A stretch of DNA of 64,000 bases from Micromonospora sp. NBC_00389 (GCF_036059255.1 NZ_CP107947.1:5580001-5644000); one strand, 5' to 3'. Counted from the stretch's first letter, positions 8,612 to 17,167 are shown. Numbers and translations are program-made. The notes: generated by a model not told the origin, from the letters alone.

Positions 8612-8811
8612 GGTCTCCACGTCCCTTCTCTGCCTCGCACCGCGCTTCTCGGTGGCATCTCAAGTGGACACCCGTCGCACTGTCGGGCAGCAGGGCCGAC
8701 GGACCGCAAAGGCCCGGGACCTTGGACCCCCCACGGCGCGGTCCGGCGACCCTGACCGTGGCCGTCGATCGGTCGTAGCGTCCGAGGTGGAGTTACGAAA
8801 GGGAGGCCGTG

Positions 8812-9501
8812 ATGAGGACCTGGCAGGTGGGCGACGTGATGACCCGGGAGGTCGTGACCGTGGTGGCGGACACCCCGTACCGGGAGATGGTCGACCTGTT
8901 GCTGCGCCGCGGCGTGAGCGCGGTGCCGGTGGTCGACGGGTTCCGCCGGGTGCTGGGCGTGGTGTCCGAGGCGGACCTGCTGCACCGCATCGAGCGTGCC
9001 GGCGAGCCGGCGCAGCGTCGGATCTTCGAGAGCCGCCGACAGCGCGACGCGCGGGGCAAGAGCGAGGCGTTGCTGGCCCGCGATCTGATGACCGCGCCAG
9101 CGGTCACCACGTGCCCGCAGGCGTCGTTGCCGGCCGCCGCCCGGCTGCTGGATCACGAACAGGTCAAGCGGCTGCCGGTGCTGGACGACCTGGGTCGGCT
9201 GGTCGGCATCGTCAGCCGCGCCGACCTGCTGCGGGTGCACCTGCGCTCGGACGCCGAGATCCGCGAGGACGTGGTGCAGGAAGTGCTGCGTCGGGTGCTC
9301 GCGGTGCGGGACGGTCTGGTCACCGTCGAGGTCCGCCATGGCGAGGTCACCCTGGCGGGCCGGCTGGACCGCCGCTCCGCCGTCGACCTCGCCGGCCGGC
9401 TCGCGGCCCAGGTCAGTGGCGTCGTGCAGGTGACCAACTCGATCGGTTACGACGCCGATGACACCGTTCCCGATCCGACGCAGGTGATGCCGGTCGCCTG
9501 A
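8812..9501 (+). CDS. Two CBS domains plus BON domain protein
   Basis: 229 aa. GGGAGG precedes ATG 8812 by five bases; a GTG three bases earlier is possible. Residues ~2-60 and ~80-140 are paired CBS domains ('VGDVMTREVVTV', 'VVDGFRRVLGVVSEADLL', 'ARDLMTAPAVTT', 'LDDLGRLVGIVSRADLL'), which bind adenosyl nucleotides. Residues ~150-220 are a BON domain ('VEVRHGEVTLAGRLDRRS', 'AAQVSGVVQVTNSIGYD'), usually for phospholipid or other ligand binding. This architecture is common and multicopy in actinobacteria as a hypoxia or stress-responsive protein. Cytoplasmic and soluble. Confidence 0.93.
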   Translation: MRTWQVGDVMTREVVTVVADTPYREMVDLLLRRGVSAVPVVDGFRRVLGVVSEADLLHRIERAGEPAQRRIFESRRQRDARGKSEALLARDLMTAPAVTTCPQASLPAAARLLDHEQVKRLPVLDDLGRLVGIVSRADLLRVHLRSDAEIREDVVQEVLRRVLAVRDGLVTVEVRHGEVTLAGRLDRRSAVDLAGRLAAQVSGVVQVTNSIGYDADDTVPDPTQVMPVA

Positions 9502-9514
9502 TCATCGCCGCCGG

Positions 9515-9542
9515 CCCGGCGGCCGGCGCGCCGGCCGCCGGG
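9515..9542. terminator. 28-bp perfect palindrome after the CBS-BON gene
   Basis: Bases 9515-9542 read identically on both strands (core GGCCGGCGCGCCGGCC), starting 14 bases after the stop codon. It probably acts as a terminator hairpin. Confidence 0.6.
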
Positions 9543-9546
9543 GCAT

Positions 9547-9588
9547 CGACTTCGCCGGAGCGACTTCGCCGGAGCGACTTCGCCGGAT
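9547..9588 (+). repeat. Three tandem 14-bp units upstream of terC
   Basis: CGACTTCGCCGGAG is repeated head-to-tail at 9547-9560, 9561-9574 and 9575-9588 (last base of unit 3 is T). It lies between the terminator palindrome and the TerC gene start. Confidence 0.85.
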
Positions 9589-9668
9589 CGGCCGCTCGCC
9601 TAGGCTCGGGAGCGGCCGGCCGGCGGGGCAGCGCGGCGGTGCACAGTGGTCGACGCGGGGGGCGCCGG

Positions 9669-10613
9669 GTGGACGAGGCGACGGTCGCGGTGCCGCTGTG
9701 GGCCTGGGCGGCGGTCGGCGCGGTGATCGCCGTGATGCTCGCGATCGACGTGCTCATGCACCGGGACAGCCACGTCATCGAGCTGCGCGAGGCGGTGGTC
9801 TGGAGTGCTGTCTGGATCAGCGCCGGCCTGCTGTTCGGGCTGGTCGTCTGGTTCGGCCTGGGCGGCGAGCCGGCCAGCGCCTACTTCTCCGGCTATCTGC
9901 TGGAGAAGGCGCTCTCGGTGGACAACGTCTTCGTCTTCGCCCTGATCTTCGGCTATTTCCGGGTCCCGCCGGGCTACCAGCACAAGGTGCTGTTCTGGGG
10001 CGTGGTGGGCGCGCTCGTGTTCCGGCTGCTGTTCATCCTCGCCGGTGCCGAGCTGCTGGACCGGCTCAGCTGGGCCGCGTTCGTGCTGGGTGCCTTCCTG
10101 GTCTGGACCGGCTGGCGGCTGGCCGTGCGCGGGAAGCCGGACGTGGACCCGGAGCGCAACCTGGTGGTCCGGCTGTTCCGGCGGGTGGTACCCACCGACG
10201 CCCAGTACCACGGCGACCGGTTCACCACCCGGGTCGCCGGCCGGCGCCAGGCCACCCTGCTGCTGGTGACGCTGGTCGCCATCGAGGCCACCGACGTGGT
10301 GTTCGCCATCGACTCGGTGGCGGCGATCCTCGCCATCACCACCAACACCTTCCTGGTCTGGACGGCCACCGCGTTCGCCGTGCTGGGGCTGCGCAGCCTC
10401 TACTTCTGCCTCGCCGGCCTGCTGCGGCACTTCGGTTACCTGCGCTACGGGCTGGCCCTGCTGCTGGCCTTCGCGGGCGTCAAGCTGATCCTGGCTGAGA
10501 CGCCGGTGGGCAAGCTGCCGGTCTGGTTGACCCTCGCGGTGGTGGTGCTGATCCTGGCCGTCTCCATCGCGGCCAGCATCCGGGCCATCCGGCGCGGCCG
10601 CGACGTCACCTGA
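9669..10613 (+). CDS. TerC-family integral membrane protein
   Basis: 314 aa from GTG 9669, which has GGGG seven bases upstream; an earlier GTG at 9639 would add ten Arg/Gly-rich residues. About eight to nine membrane helices. The family signatures are present: 'LEKALSVDNVFVFALIF' and 'LVAIEATDVVFAIDSVAAI', whose acidic residues are thought to bind metal. TerC/Alx proteins take part in tellurite resistance and, for Alx/MeeF types, Mn2+ export or metallation of secreted enzymes (family knowledge). No other ter genes are nearby, so a general metal-homeostasis role is more likely than tellurite resistance. Ends 10 bases from the convergent next gene. Confidence 0.93.
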   Translation: MDEATVAVPLWAWAAVGAVIAVMLAIDVLMHRDSHVIELREAVVWSAVWISAGLLFGLVVWFGLGGEPASAYFSGYLLEKALSVDNVFVFALIFGYFRVPPGYQHKVLFWGVVGALVFRLLFILAGAELLDRLSWAAFVLGAFLVWTGWRLAVRGKPDVDPERNLVVRLFRRVVPTDAQYHGDRFTTRVAGRRQATLLLVTLVAIEATDVVFAIDSVAAILAITTNTFLVWTATAFAVLGLRSLYFCLAGLLRHFGYLRYGLALLLAFAGVKLILAETPVGKLPVWLTLAVVVLILAVSIAASIRAIRRGRDVT

Positions 10614-10623
10614 CCCGCCGCGG

Positions 10624-11349
10624 TCAGCCGGCCAGCACGGGCCGGGACAGCTGGTCGGCCAGCAGTGTGGGCGCCTCGGCCAGGGACGGGCCGTACCAGG
10701 TGAGGTGCCGTCCGGAGAGCAGGGCGCACGGTACGCCCGGAAACGCGTCCGGCCCGTCGTCGGCCGTGAACCGGTACGGCTCGTCGGGCAGCACCACCAG
10801 CTCCGGCTTGCGCTCACGCAGCTCGGCCAGGCTCGGGCGGGGATAGCGCTCGGGCTGCTGGTCGTACGCGTTGACCACGCCGAGCCGGCGGAGCACGTCG
10901 CTGGCGAACGTGTCGTCGGCGAGCACCACCCAGGGTCGACGCCAGACCGGCACCACCGCCCGGCGGGGCGGCGCGAGCCGGGGCGGATCCGCCCACGCCC
11001 GCCGGGCCGCCCGCAGCCAGGTCGGCTCCGCTGGCGCACCCAGCTCGGCCAGCAGTTCGGCCAGTTCGGTCAACGCCCCGGAGACGGTACGTGGATAGGT
11101 GACCCTCACCGGCACACCGGCCGCCCGCAGCGCCTCCGCGTCGACCCGGCGGTTCTCCTCCACGTTCAGCAGCACCAGGTCCGGCCGCAGTGCCCGGACC
11201 CGGTCCAGGTCCGGGTACTTGGTGCCGCCGACCCGGGCGACGTCGAGCCCGGCCGGGTGGCTGCACCAGTCGGTGGCCCCGACCAGCACCCCCGGCAGGG
11301 TCAGCGCCACCGCCTCGGTCAGCGACGGCACCAGCGACACCACCCGCAT
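10624..11349 (-). CDS. Helical-backbone metal-receptor (BtuF/FecB-like) binding protein without signal
   Basis: 241 aa. GGAG lies nine bases before ATG 11349; the earlier in-frame ATG at 11358 abuts the site and is unlikely. Residues match the periplasmic-binding-protein type III fold: 'VVSLVPSLTEAVALTLPG', 'VGGTKYPDLDRVRALRPDLVLL', 'TFASDVLRRLGVVNAY' and 'LAELRERKPELVVLPDEPY'. Family members bind cobalamin or Fe-siderophores for ABC importers. This one lacks both signal peptide and lipobox and has no permease nearby, so it is probably a cytoplasmic ligand-binding protein of unknown partner. The 'TDWCSHP' Cys/His pair is typical of this subgroup. Confidence 0.8.
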   Translation of the reverse strand: MRVVSLVPSLTEAVALTLPGVLVGATDWCSHPAGLDVARVGGTKYPDLDRVRALRPDLVLLNVEENRRVDAEALRAAGVPVRVTYPRTVSGALTELAELLAELGAPAEPTWLRAARRAWADPPRLAPPRRAVVPVWRRPWVVLADDTFASDVLRRLGVVNAYDQQPERYPRPSLAELRERKPELVVLPDEPYRFTADDGPDAFPGVPCALLSGRHLTWYGPSLAEAPTLLADQLSRPVLAG

Positions 11350-11415
11350 CCCGCACATCTCCGTCCGCCACCCGTCCCGGTAGCGATCATGCAGGCTGGC
11401 GCCGCGCAGCGCGGG

Positions 11416-11976
11416 TCAGGGGCGGCCGGGCTCGATCCGGGCGGTCACGTCGAGGTGTGCCGGTTGGCAGTCGGCGGTCGTCGCGAACCGGCGGACCGCG
11501 GCGTGGACGTGCTCGCGTACGCCGGCGGCCCCGGCGTCGGCGGTCATGTCCACCCGGATCCACACGTCGGGGTGCGGTGGTGCGCCGGTGAGCATCACCT
11601 GGGCGCGGCGTACACCGGGGTTGCCGGTCAGGTCGCGTTCCAGCGCGTGGGCGAGGACCTCGGCGGCCAGTCGGGTACGGCCGGGCCGGCGCCCGGGGTG
11701 GCTCAGTGTGCCCCGCAGTGCCCGGCCGGGCCGGCGCAGTTCCCGGTCCAGCAGGCGCTGCCCGGAGAGGGCGACCAGCACTCCGGCCACTGCCGCGGCC
11801 AGGGTGCTCCACGGCGCTGCCAGCCGCCACCGGTCCAGCAGCCCGGCGCCGAGCAGTACCGCACCGGGATCACCGCCGGGCAGCACGCCGAAGCTGACGG
11901 CAAGCGCCGCCGCTCCGCTCGCCACCAGCAGCAGCGCGATGATGGTCCACAGCAGTCGGTGTGCGGCGTCGGTCAT
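11416..11976 (-). CDS. AmaP-like envelope stress membrane protein
   Basis: 186 aa. ATG 11976 overlaps the stop codon of the DUF6286 gene by four bases (ATGA), showing translational coupling. There are two membrane helices: 'LLWTIIALLLVASGAAALAV' and 'WSTLAAAVAGVLVALSG'. They are followed by a soluble beta-alpha domain ('AEVLAHALERDLTGNPGVRRAQV', shown here as 'DLTGNPGVRRAQVMLTG', then 'VWIRVDMTADAG' and 'HLDVTARIEP'), as in alkaline-shock membrane anchor AmaP. It likely tethers the Asp23-type protein encoded upstream to the cell membrane. The long frame continuing 5' of this ATG is the wrong frame of the upstream gene. Confidence 0.8.
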   Translation of the reverse strand: MTDAAHRLLWTIIALLLVASGAAALAVSFGVLPGGDPGAVLLGAGLLDRWRLAAPWSTLAAAVAGVLVALSGQRLLDRELRRPGRALRGTLSHPGRRPGRTRLAAEVLAHALERDLTGNPGVRRAQVMLTGAPPHPDVWIRVDMTADAGAAGVREHVHAAVRRFATTADCQPAHLDVTARIEPGRP

Positions 11977-13085
11977 GCGGGCCGCCCTCCGGGCAGCAAC
12001 CGGACCTCGATCCGGCCGGTGCGCTGCGCGGCGAGTCGGTGTAGCTCCTGGTGCACCGCGAACTCGACCTCGGCGCGGGTCGCCGGGTCGCCGCTGGCGC
12101 GCACCCGGGGGCGCCACTGGTCGCCGCGTCGACGGACCCGCACGCGGGCCCGGTGGACGCCCGGCACGGCACGCGCCGCGTCGGCCAGCCGGCGCTCCAC
12201 ACAGCGGCGGTGCAGGTACCAGCCGTCCCGCTCGTCGATGCGCAGCCGGACCGGCGTCCAGCGGCGCAACTGGGCGATCAGGATGGACAGCCCGAGCAGC
12301 AACGCCGCGCCGGCCAGCGCCCGGACCGTCGGGTCGCGCCACTGGGTGTTGGTCAGCGCGTCGTACCCGCCGGTCCGGGGGAACAGCGGCGCCGGGCGAT
12401 CCAGCGTGACCAGCAGCGCCTGTACGGCCAGCAGCGCGCCGCCGGCGAGCAGGGCGGCGGCCAGTAGCAGCGAGGTGATCCGGTTGGCGGTCCGCATGTC
12501 CGCCTCCGGCCGTCTTGCCGGTCGCCCTGTCCCGGCGCCGTCCGCGCCGGGGACGAGCAGGTCGTCCACCGTGACGGTCACCGCGGCCACGGCGAGCCCG
12601 GTGCCGGCGGATACCCGGTCGGCGACCGCCCTCCGGACCGCCTCGGCGACGGCGGGCACGCTGTGCCCGTACGAGGTGACCAGGTGCAGGTCGAGGCCCA
12701 CGGACCGGTCGGCCAGGCGGACGGCGGCCGGGTGTACGCCGGATACGCCCGGCACCCGGCCGGCCGCGTCGACCGCGATCCGCGCGACGTCCGGAGCCCC
12801 GACGGCGCCCCGTTCTCGCCGGTTCGCGCCAACGCGCGGGCTGCTCCCGGTGCTTGGATTCCCGCTGGCGCTCCGGGCTGGGCCGGCGGTCGGGGCGGAC
12901 GGGCGGGTGGCGATGGGTCGCTGGGGGAGTTTGTGGTGTCGCCCAGCTCGATCAGCGCGGGGTCGCCGGAGGATGGTCGGATCACCAGCCCGGCGAGGCC
13001 GGCGAGCAGGGCGAGGGCGGTCACTCTGGCGCGGGCGAGCGCCCAGACTGCCCTCGGCGAGGCCGCCGAACTGCTGTCGCGACAT
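11973..13085 (-). CDS. Asp23/Gls24 envelope-stress protein continuous with DUF6286 membrane domain
   Basis: One open frame of 370 aa. Residues ~88-180 are an Asp23 domain ('ARIAVDAAGRVPGVSGVHPA', 'VGLDLHLVTSYGHSVPAVAE', 'VAAVTVTVDDLLVPG'). Residues ~197-370 are a DUF6286 unit with two helices ('SLLLAAALLAGGALLAVQAL', 'ALAGAALLLGLSILIAQ') and a soluble tail. ATG 13085 has a good GGGAGG site, but a second ATG at 12497 also has GGAGG five bases upstream, so the DUF6286 part may also be made separately. The first ~85 residues are Arg/Pro-rich, and the codon pattern there favours another frame (see findings), so the N-terminus is doubtful. Operon with AmaP downstream; role in envelope stress is inferred from the family. 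Confidence 0.65.
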   Translation of the reverse strand: MSRQQFGGLAEGSLGARPRQSDRPRPARRPRRAGDPTILRRPRADRAGRHHKLPQRPIATRPSAPTAGPARSASGNPSTGSSPRVGANRRERGAVGAPDVARIAVDAAGRVPGVSGVHPAAVRLADRSVGLDLHLVTSYGHSVPAVAEAVRRAVADRVSAGTGLAVAAVTVTVDDLLVPGADGAGTGRPARRPEADMRTANRITSLLLAAALLAGGALLAVQALLVTLDRPAPLFPRTGGYDALTNTQWRDPTVRALAGAALLLGLSILIAQLRRWTPVRLRIDERDGWYLHRRCVERRLADAARAVPGVHRARVRVRRRGDQWRPRVRASGDPATRAEVEFAVHQELHRLAAQRTGRIEVRLLPGGRPA

Positions 13086-13221
13086 GCTGACCTCCCGGCC
13101 GGCCCGCTACCGGCGACCCCGCTGGATACACCGGGCGAGGACCTCTGGAACACGACGCTCCTGTGATGCCGGTCACAGTGGCGGTCCAGCGCTGGCACCG
13201 TCCGGCCGCCGTTGACGCTTC

Positions 13222-13233
13222 TACAACGTTGCA
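13222..13233. promoter_or_regulatory. Near-palindrome TACAACGTTGCA
   Basis: This 12-mer differs by one base from the perfect palindrome TACAACGTTGTA found before the GH43 gene at 31719. It lies ~135 bases before the Asp23 start. It has the central AACGTT of LacI-family operators, but no regulator is identified. Confidence 0.3.
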
Positions 13234-13461
13234 ATGCCTCCTTCGTCCCCAGGAGGGCCTCAATGCGGGTCCCCTCGGTTCCCTTGACCGATCCGGCAGA
13301 AGCACACCATCGAGGGCCCGGTGATGGGCGCGCCGAGGAGCTGTCGGTGGGCGCGCGGGTCCGGCCGGTTGGGGCGGCGCCGGCCGCACCGCCGAGGCGA
13401 GCACCATGATCGACCGCCTAGACTCGGCCCGGCGCGACCGACCGGCGGATGGATCAGGCAG

Positions 13462-14334
13462 ATGACGAGCACCGTCAGCGACGACCTCGGCTGGCTGCGG
13501 GCGCTGCCCGCCGACGGTGGGCGGGACACGCTGCTCACCCGCGCCGGCCACCGGGTCCACCCGGCGCGCCGGCTCAGCGAGCTGGTCCAGGGGCGTCCGC
13601 CCGGCGTCACCGGCAGCCAGTGGAGCTCGGCCAGCCGGGCCGGCTTCGACTTCGTAATCTGCGCTGCCGACACCGGGCGTCCGATCGTCGCCGTGGAGAT
13701 CGGCCCGGTCGCTGCGGTCGGCTCGGCACAGCAGCGCGCCGAGCGGCTCAAGGACGCGGTGAGCGCGGCGGTCGGGCTGCCGGTGCTGCGCGTCGGGTCG
13801 CCCACGCTGCGGGCGGCCGAGCACGGCCGACGCCTGGTGGAGTACGTGATCGACGCGCGCGCCTACGCGGCGGGCGGCGCCGGGGACGAGGCGGCCCCGG
13901 TGGGCTTCCGGGACATCCTCGGGCGGCTGCCGGACGGCCGTACCGGCCCGGTCAACGACCTCGGCGCGTTGGCCCGCGCGGCGGCGGTCGAGGCGTACGT
14001 GGCCCGGCGGCTCGCCGACCCGATCGTGCGAGGGCTGCACGTGCGCTGGTCGGACGGCCCCGCGCAGGGGTGGAGTTGGGTGCACGTACGCCCCGATGCG
14101 TGCCTGGTGGAACGGGTCTCGGTAACCGAGCACCGCTTCTCCTGTGGCATCGACGCGGCCCGGCTTGCCGAGGACCTCGCCACGGTCGCCGTCGGGGAAC
14201 GGCTACGCGCCGCCGAGATCGGTGGCCCCGATCTGCAACCGCGAGCCGAATTGACCGCGGACATCGTCGCGCTGAGCCAGCGCCGGCACGAACTGGTGGG
14301 CGGCTTCGCCTTCGACCACCTCTGCGCCGACTGA
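13462..14334 (+). CDS. DUF2726-like protein (possible PD-(D/E)XK fold)
   Basis: 290 aa from ATG 13462; the Arg-rich frame upstream is not coding-like. The middle segment 'FDFVICAADTGRPIVAVEIGP' (given as 'GFDFVICAADTGRP' and 'IVAVEIG'), followed by 'LKDAVSAAVGLPVLRVGSP', resembles DUF2726. In that family an Asp and a Glu in the 'D..V....G.P...IE' pattern recall restriction-endonuclease-like cores. The rest has no recognised domain. Promoter-like TAGACT at 13419-13424 gives a ~30-base leader. The gene stands alone between divergent and convergent neighbours. Nuclease activity is not established; this is a fold-level inference. Confidence 0.55.
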   Translation: MTSTVSDDLGWLRALPADGGRDTLLTRAGHRVHPARRLSELVQGRPPGVTGSQWSSASRAGFDFVICAADTGRPIVAVEIGPVAAVGSAQQRAERLKDAVSAAVGLPVLRVGSPTLRAAEHGRRLVEYVIDARAYAAGGAGDEAAPVGFRDILGRLPDGRTGPVNDLGALARAAAVEAYVARRLADPIVRGLHVRWSDGPAQGWSWVHVRPDACLVERVSVTEHRFSCGIDAARLAEDLATVAVGERLRAAEIGGPDLQPRAELTADIVALSQRRHELVGGFAFDHLCAD

Positions 14335-14627
14335 CCAGCGCCTGCCGCACCTGCTGACCCTTCTCCACACCAGCTCCGCGTCGGGTCGCGGCAATTTCCT
14401 GTGCGCCGGTTGAACCTTCCCGGTCGCCGTCCCGTACTCCTGCGCGAATGAACAGGATCTCCCCATCCGCGTCGACCGGACGCGGGAGACGGTGCGGAAA
14501 GGGCATCGTCGGCCATCGACACGTTACCGGGTAGGTCACGGTGGTCGCCGCTGTGGCGTGCCCTCTCACATCCGTCGGTCCGCCGAGGGCAGGAATCCAC
14601 TACCGGATCGAGAAGGAGAGCAATTCG

Positions 14628-15914
14628 ATGCGCAGGTCCACACGGGCGCGCCGGTCATCCGGCAACGCGCGGAGCAAGCGTCTGCTGGCCGTTGTCGGCA
14701 CGCTCGTGGTCTTCGGCGGAGTCGTCGCCGTGACCCAGATTTCGTCGGCCCAGGATCGGCGGACGAACAAGCCGCGACCGGCTGCGGGGCAGTGCGTGGA
14801 GCCGAGCCCGGGCGCGACCGCGCCGACTGGCGCCGGTTCGACCACCCGGACCTGGCAGAACGGTCGTTGGGTGCGTAACCACTGGGGTGACGGGCAGCAG
14901 TCGGTCCCCGAGTGCGAGGACGGCAAGGACGGTACGTCGGGCACCGGCTCGGCCATCGCCTGCCCGGACGTGACGGCGAAGCTGCCGCAGGTGCCGGACC
15001 GGGCCCGGGCCGAGGTGGACCGCAACCTCGCGCAGTTGCAGACCCAGATCGCGGAGGCCGACCGCCGGCTGGCCGCCGAGGGCAGCAAGGGTGAGGCGTT
15101 CATCCGCAGCTCGATCCTCCAGCCACTGGCCGCCAAGCGACGTGCGGTGCTGGATCGGATCACGACCGCCATCGACCGGGTCGGGCCCCGCCCGCAGGGG
15201 CTGGCGCAGCTCGCCGAGTGTCAGGTGCAGCCGACCGGAAACACGGGCGGCAACAATGGCGGGAACACCGGCGGAAACACCGGCGGCAACAATGGTGGGA
15301 ACACCGGCGGCGGCAATAACGGCGGGAACAACGGTGGCGGCAACAACGGTGGCAACGCCCCCGGCGCCGGGCTCGGCGTGCTGGCCAACGACTGCGACGA
15401 GAGTCAGCTCCAGCCGCACGACGGCTTCCAGAACGGCAACCGCTGCGTGAGCACCGAGTTCGGTGAGGTCGGCGCTGCCGCCAACAACCCGTCGCTGCTG
15501 ATCACCCAGTTCCCCGGTGAGGTCGGCCGCAACCAGGCCTTCACCCTGCGGGTCAGCACCCGCAACCTGATCCGGGACCGCTTCCTCGCGGCTGGTCAGG
15601 GCGGGTACTACGTGGAGAGCTCGCTGCTCAACGACCAGGGTCTGGTCCGCGGCCACTTCCACACCGCCTGCCGCATGCTGGACAGCCTGACCACCCCGCC
15701 GGAGCCGCAGGAGGTGCCCGCGTTCTTCGTGGCCACCGAGGACGGGCGCGGTAGTGCCCAGCCGGACGAGGTAACCATCCAGATCCCGGGTCTGCCGGAG
15801 TCGGGTACCGCGCAGTGTGCGGTCTGGGCCGGCGACGGCTCGCACCGGCTGCCGATGATGGAACGCGCCAACCAGACCCCGGCGTTCGACGCGGTGCGTA
15901 TCGAGGTCAACTGA
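14628..15914 (+). CDS. Secreted actinobacterial protein with Gly/Asn repeat linker
   Basis: 428 aa. ATG 14628 follows AAGGAGA by nine bases, an excellent site that decides this start over longer options. Layout: a basic N-terminus and one signal or anchor helix ('LLAVVGTLVVFGGVVAVTQ'); a low-complexity 'TWQNGRWVRNHWGDG' region; a helical segment ~115-195 ('DRNLAQLQTQIAEADRRL'); a linker ~203-243 made of NTGGN/NNGGN repeats; and a conserved C-terminal beta domain ('TEFGEVGAAANNPS', 'GGYYVESSLLNDQGLVRGHFH', shown as 'YYVESSLLNDQGLVRGHF', 'PMMERANQTPAFDAVRI'). The C-terminal domain recurs in secreted actinobacterial proteins, but I know of no assigned function. Confidence 0.75.
   Translation: MRRSTRARRSSGNARSKRLLAVVGTLVVFGGVVAVTQISSAQDRRTNKPRPAAGQCVEPSPGATAPTGAGSTTRTWQNGRWVRNHWGDGQQSVPECEDGKDGTSGTGSAIACPDVTAKLPQVPDRARAEVDRNLAQLQTQIAEADRRLAAEGSKGEAFIRSSILQPLAAKRRAVLDRITTAIDRVGPRPQGLAQLAECQVQPTGNTGGNNGGNTGGNTGGNNGGNTGGGNNGGNNGGGNNGGNAPGAGLGVLANDCDESQLQPHDGFQNGNRCVSTEFGEVGAAANNPSLLITQFPGEVGRNQAFTLRVSTRNLIRDRFLAAGQGGYYVESSLLNDQGLVRGHFHTACRMLDSLTTPPEPQEVPAFFVATEDGRGSAQPDEVTIQIPGLPESGTAQCAVWAGDGSHRLPMMERANQTPAFDAVRIEVN
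15235..15358 (+). repeat. In-frame Gly/Asn codon repeat
   Basis: Imperfect tandem units of about 12-15 bases such as GGCGGCAACAATGGCGGGAAC encode (N)(N/T)GGN repeats. They form a flexible linker between helical and beta domains and are prone to length variation. Confidence 0.85.
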
Positions 15915-15929
15915 GTCTGAGTCGACCTG

Positions 15930-15976
15930 CGGCGGCCGGTCACCCGGGGCGGACAGCCCGGGGTGACCGGCCGCCG
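15930..15976. terminator. Strong bidirectional terminator
   Basis: 16-bp perfect stem (15930-15945 with 15961-15976), with a further small inner stem, between the convergent secreted-protein and lsr2 genes. Confidence 0.8.
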
Positions 15977-16090
15977 CGCCGTGTCTACCGAGGGGAGTGA
16001 TGGGGAATGACCCATCGGCCCGAAAGGCGGCCGCGGACAATCTGACGGGGCCACGCCGTTTCCGGCGGGCCCCGTCTGTGTGTCGTCCGG

Positions 16091-16438
16091 TCAGCGGTTC
16101 TTGTACGCCTCAACCACCTCGACCGGGATCCGGCCCCGTTCGGAAATCTTGTAGCCGTTCTTGACGGCCCATTCCCGGATGGCCCGGTTCTGCTCCCGAT
16201 CCATTCCGGCGCCGCTGGGTCGCCCCGGCCGCCGGACTGCTCGAGCGCCCTCAACCGGGCCCCGCCCGATGCGCCGACCCGCATTGATGTACGGGTCCAG
16301 CGACTTGCGCAGGACGCCGGCATTCTCGTCGGAGACGTCGATCGTGTAGGCCACGCCGTCGAGACTGAACTCGACCGTCCGGTCTGCCTTCCCACCGTCG
16401 AGGTCGTCGGTCAGCACCGTGATTACTTTTCTCGCCAT
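16091..16438 (-). CDS. lsr2: Lsr2 nucleoid-associated protein
   Basis: 115 aa, the usual Lsr2 length. N-terminal dimerisation domain: '[21 protein letters not shown]' (first part '[13 protein letters not shown]'), '[18 protein letters not shown]' and '[14 protein letters not shown]'. C-terminal DNA-binding domain: '[18 protein letters not shown]', with the RGR hook that inserts into the minor groove of AT-rich DNA, and 'VVEAYKNR'. Lsr2 silences horizontally acquired AT-rich genes and bridges DNA, as H-NS does. It is monocistronic. The upstream region contains the remains of a LuxR regulator. Confidence 0.97.
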   Translation of the reverse strand: MARKVITVLTDDLDGGKADRTVEFSLDGVAYTIDVSDENAGVLRKSLDPYINAGRRIGRGPVEGARAVRRPGRPSGAGMDREQNRAIREWAVKNGYKISERGRIPVEVVEAYKNR

Positions 16439-16596
16439 TGCCGATTACTCCCTGTGTGTGGCGGGATGTGTCCAAAGTCTGACCCACCACCCGGGGAAAC
16501 CGCAACAATATGCGCCCTTTTCATTTCGGCGCGTCGCGATTGGTTGGCGAGCAAATCCGCGAACGGACGCCGAATCGGGGCGCTGGCCGTCTTCAT

Positions 16597-17060
16597 TCAC
16601 CCGAGCAGACCGGCGTGTCCGGCGACGGCGGCGGCCTCCGCCCGGTTGGATACCCGCAGCTTCCGCAGCAGCGTGGCGGTCATCCGTTTCACCGTTCGCT
16701 ACGAGACGTGCAGTTCCTCGGCGATGTCGACGGTGCTACGGCCGGCGGCGATCGCCCGCAGCAGCCTGCGCTCCTCGTCACCCAGGTCGACCGGTGCGGC
16801 GCGCGCAGGCTGCAGCACGGCGCGCAGCAGTTCCGCCGGCAGCACCGCCCAGCCATCGAGGATGGCGAGCAGCGGGGGCAGGAGATCCCCCGGTTCGCTG
16901 GTCTTCGGTAGGTACCCCTCGGCGCCGGCGCGCAGCGCGTCCAAGGCGGGCGCCGGGTCGGTCGAACCGGACATCGCCACCACCCGCACCCGTGGGGTGG
17001 TCCGCCGGATCGCGGCCACCGCCCGGCCGCGATCAGCCTCGCCATCCCGCTCGCCGTGGC
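16597..17060 (-). pseudogene. Inactivated LuxR/NarL-type response regulator
   Basis: The minus-strand frame encodes the second half of a receiver domain ('VRVVAMSGSTDPAPALDALRAG', first part 'RVVAMSGSTDPAPAL', then 'GAEGYLPKTSEPGDLL'). A LuxR helix-turn-helix follows: 'RRLLRAIAAGRSTVDIAEELHVS', then a TAG stop (16699-16701), then in the same frame 'RTVKRMTATLLRKLRVSNRAE' up to a TGA at 16597. The stop sits where functional proteins have Tyr or Pro before 'RTVK', so TAC to TAG is the simplest change. The N-terminal part with the phospho-acceptor Asp is missing or out of frame near 17060. No cognate kinase is nearby. A degenerate gene; function lost. Confidence 0.75.
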
Positions 17061-17167
17061 GATCGCCGGTGGCGGACGGCTGACCCGTGAGCTGCTGCTG
17101 CCGGCCCGCCGACCGGAGCCGGACAGTGGCCTGGGTCACACCCCGGAACAAGGGGAACGCTTTGTTA

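Noticed and set aside
9639..9668. Extra ten-residue N-terminus for TerC from GTG 9639
   Set aside because: No ribosome site and an Arg/Gly-rich sequence; GTG 9669 has a good purine run upstream.
10705..13215. 836-residue plus-strand frame opposite the BtuF-like and Asp23 genes
   Set aside because: Antisense to three recognisable genes; Arg/Pro/Ala-rich and without domains.
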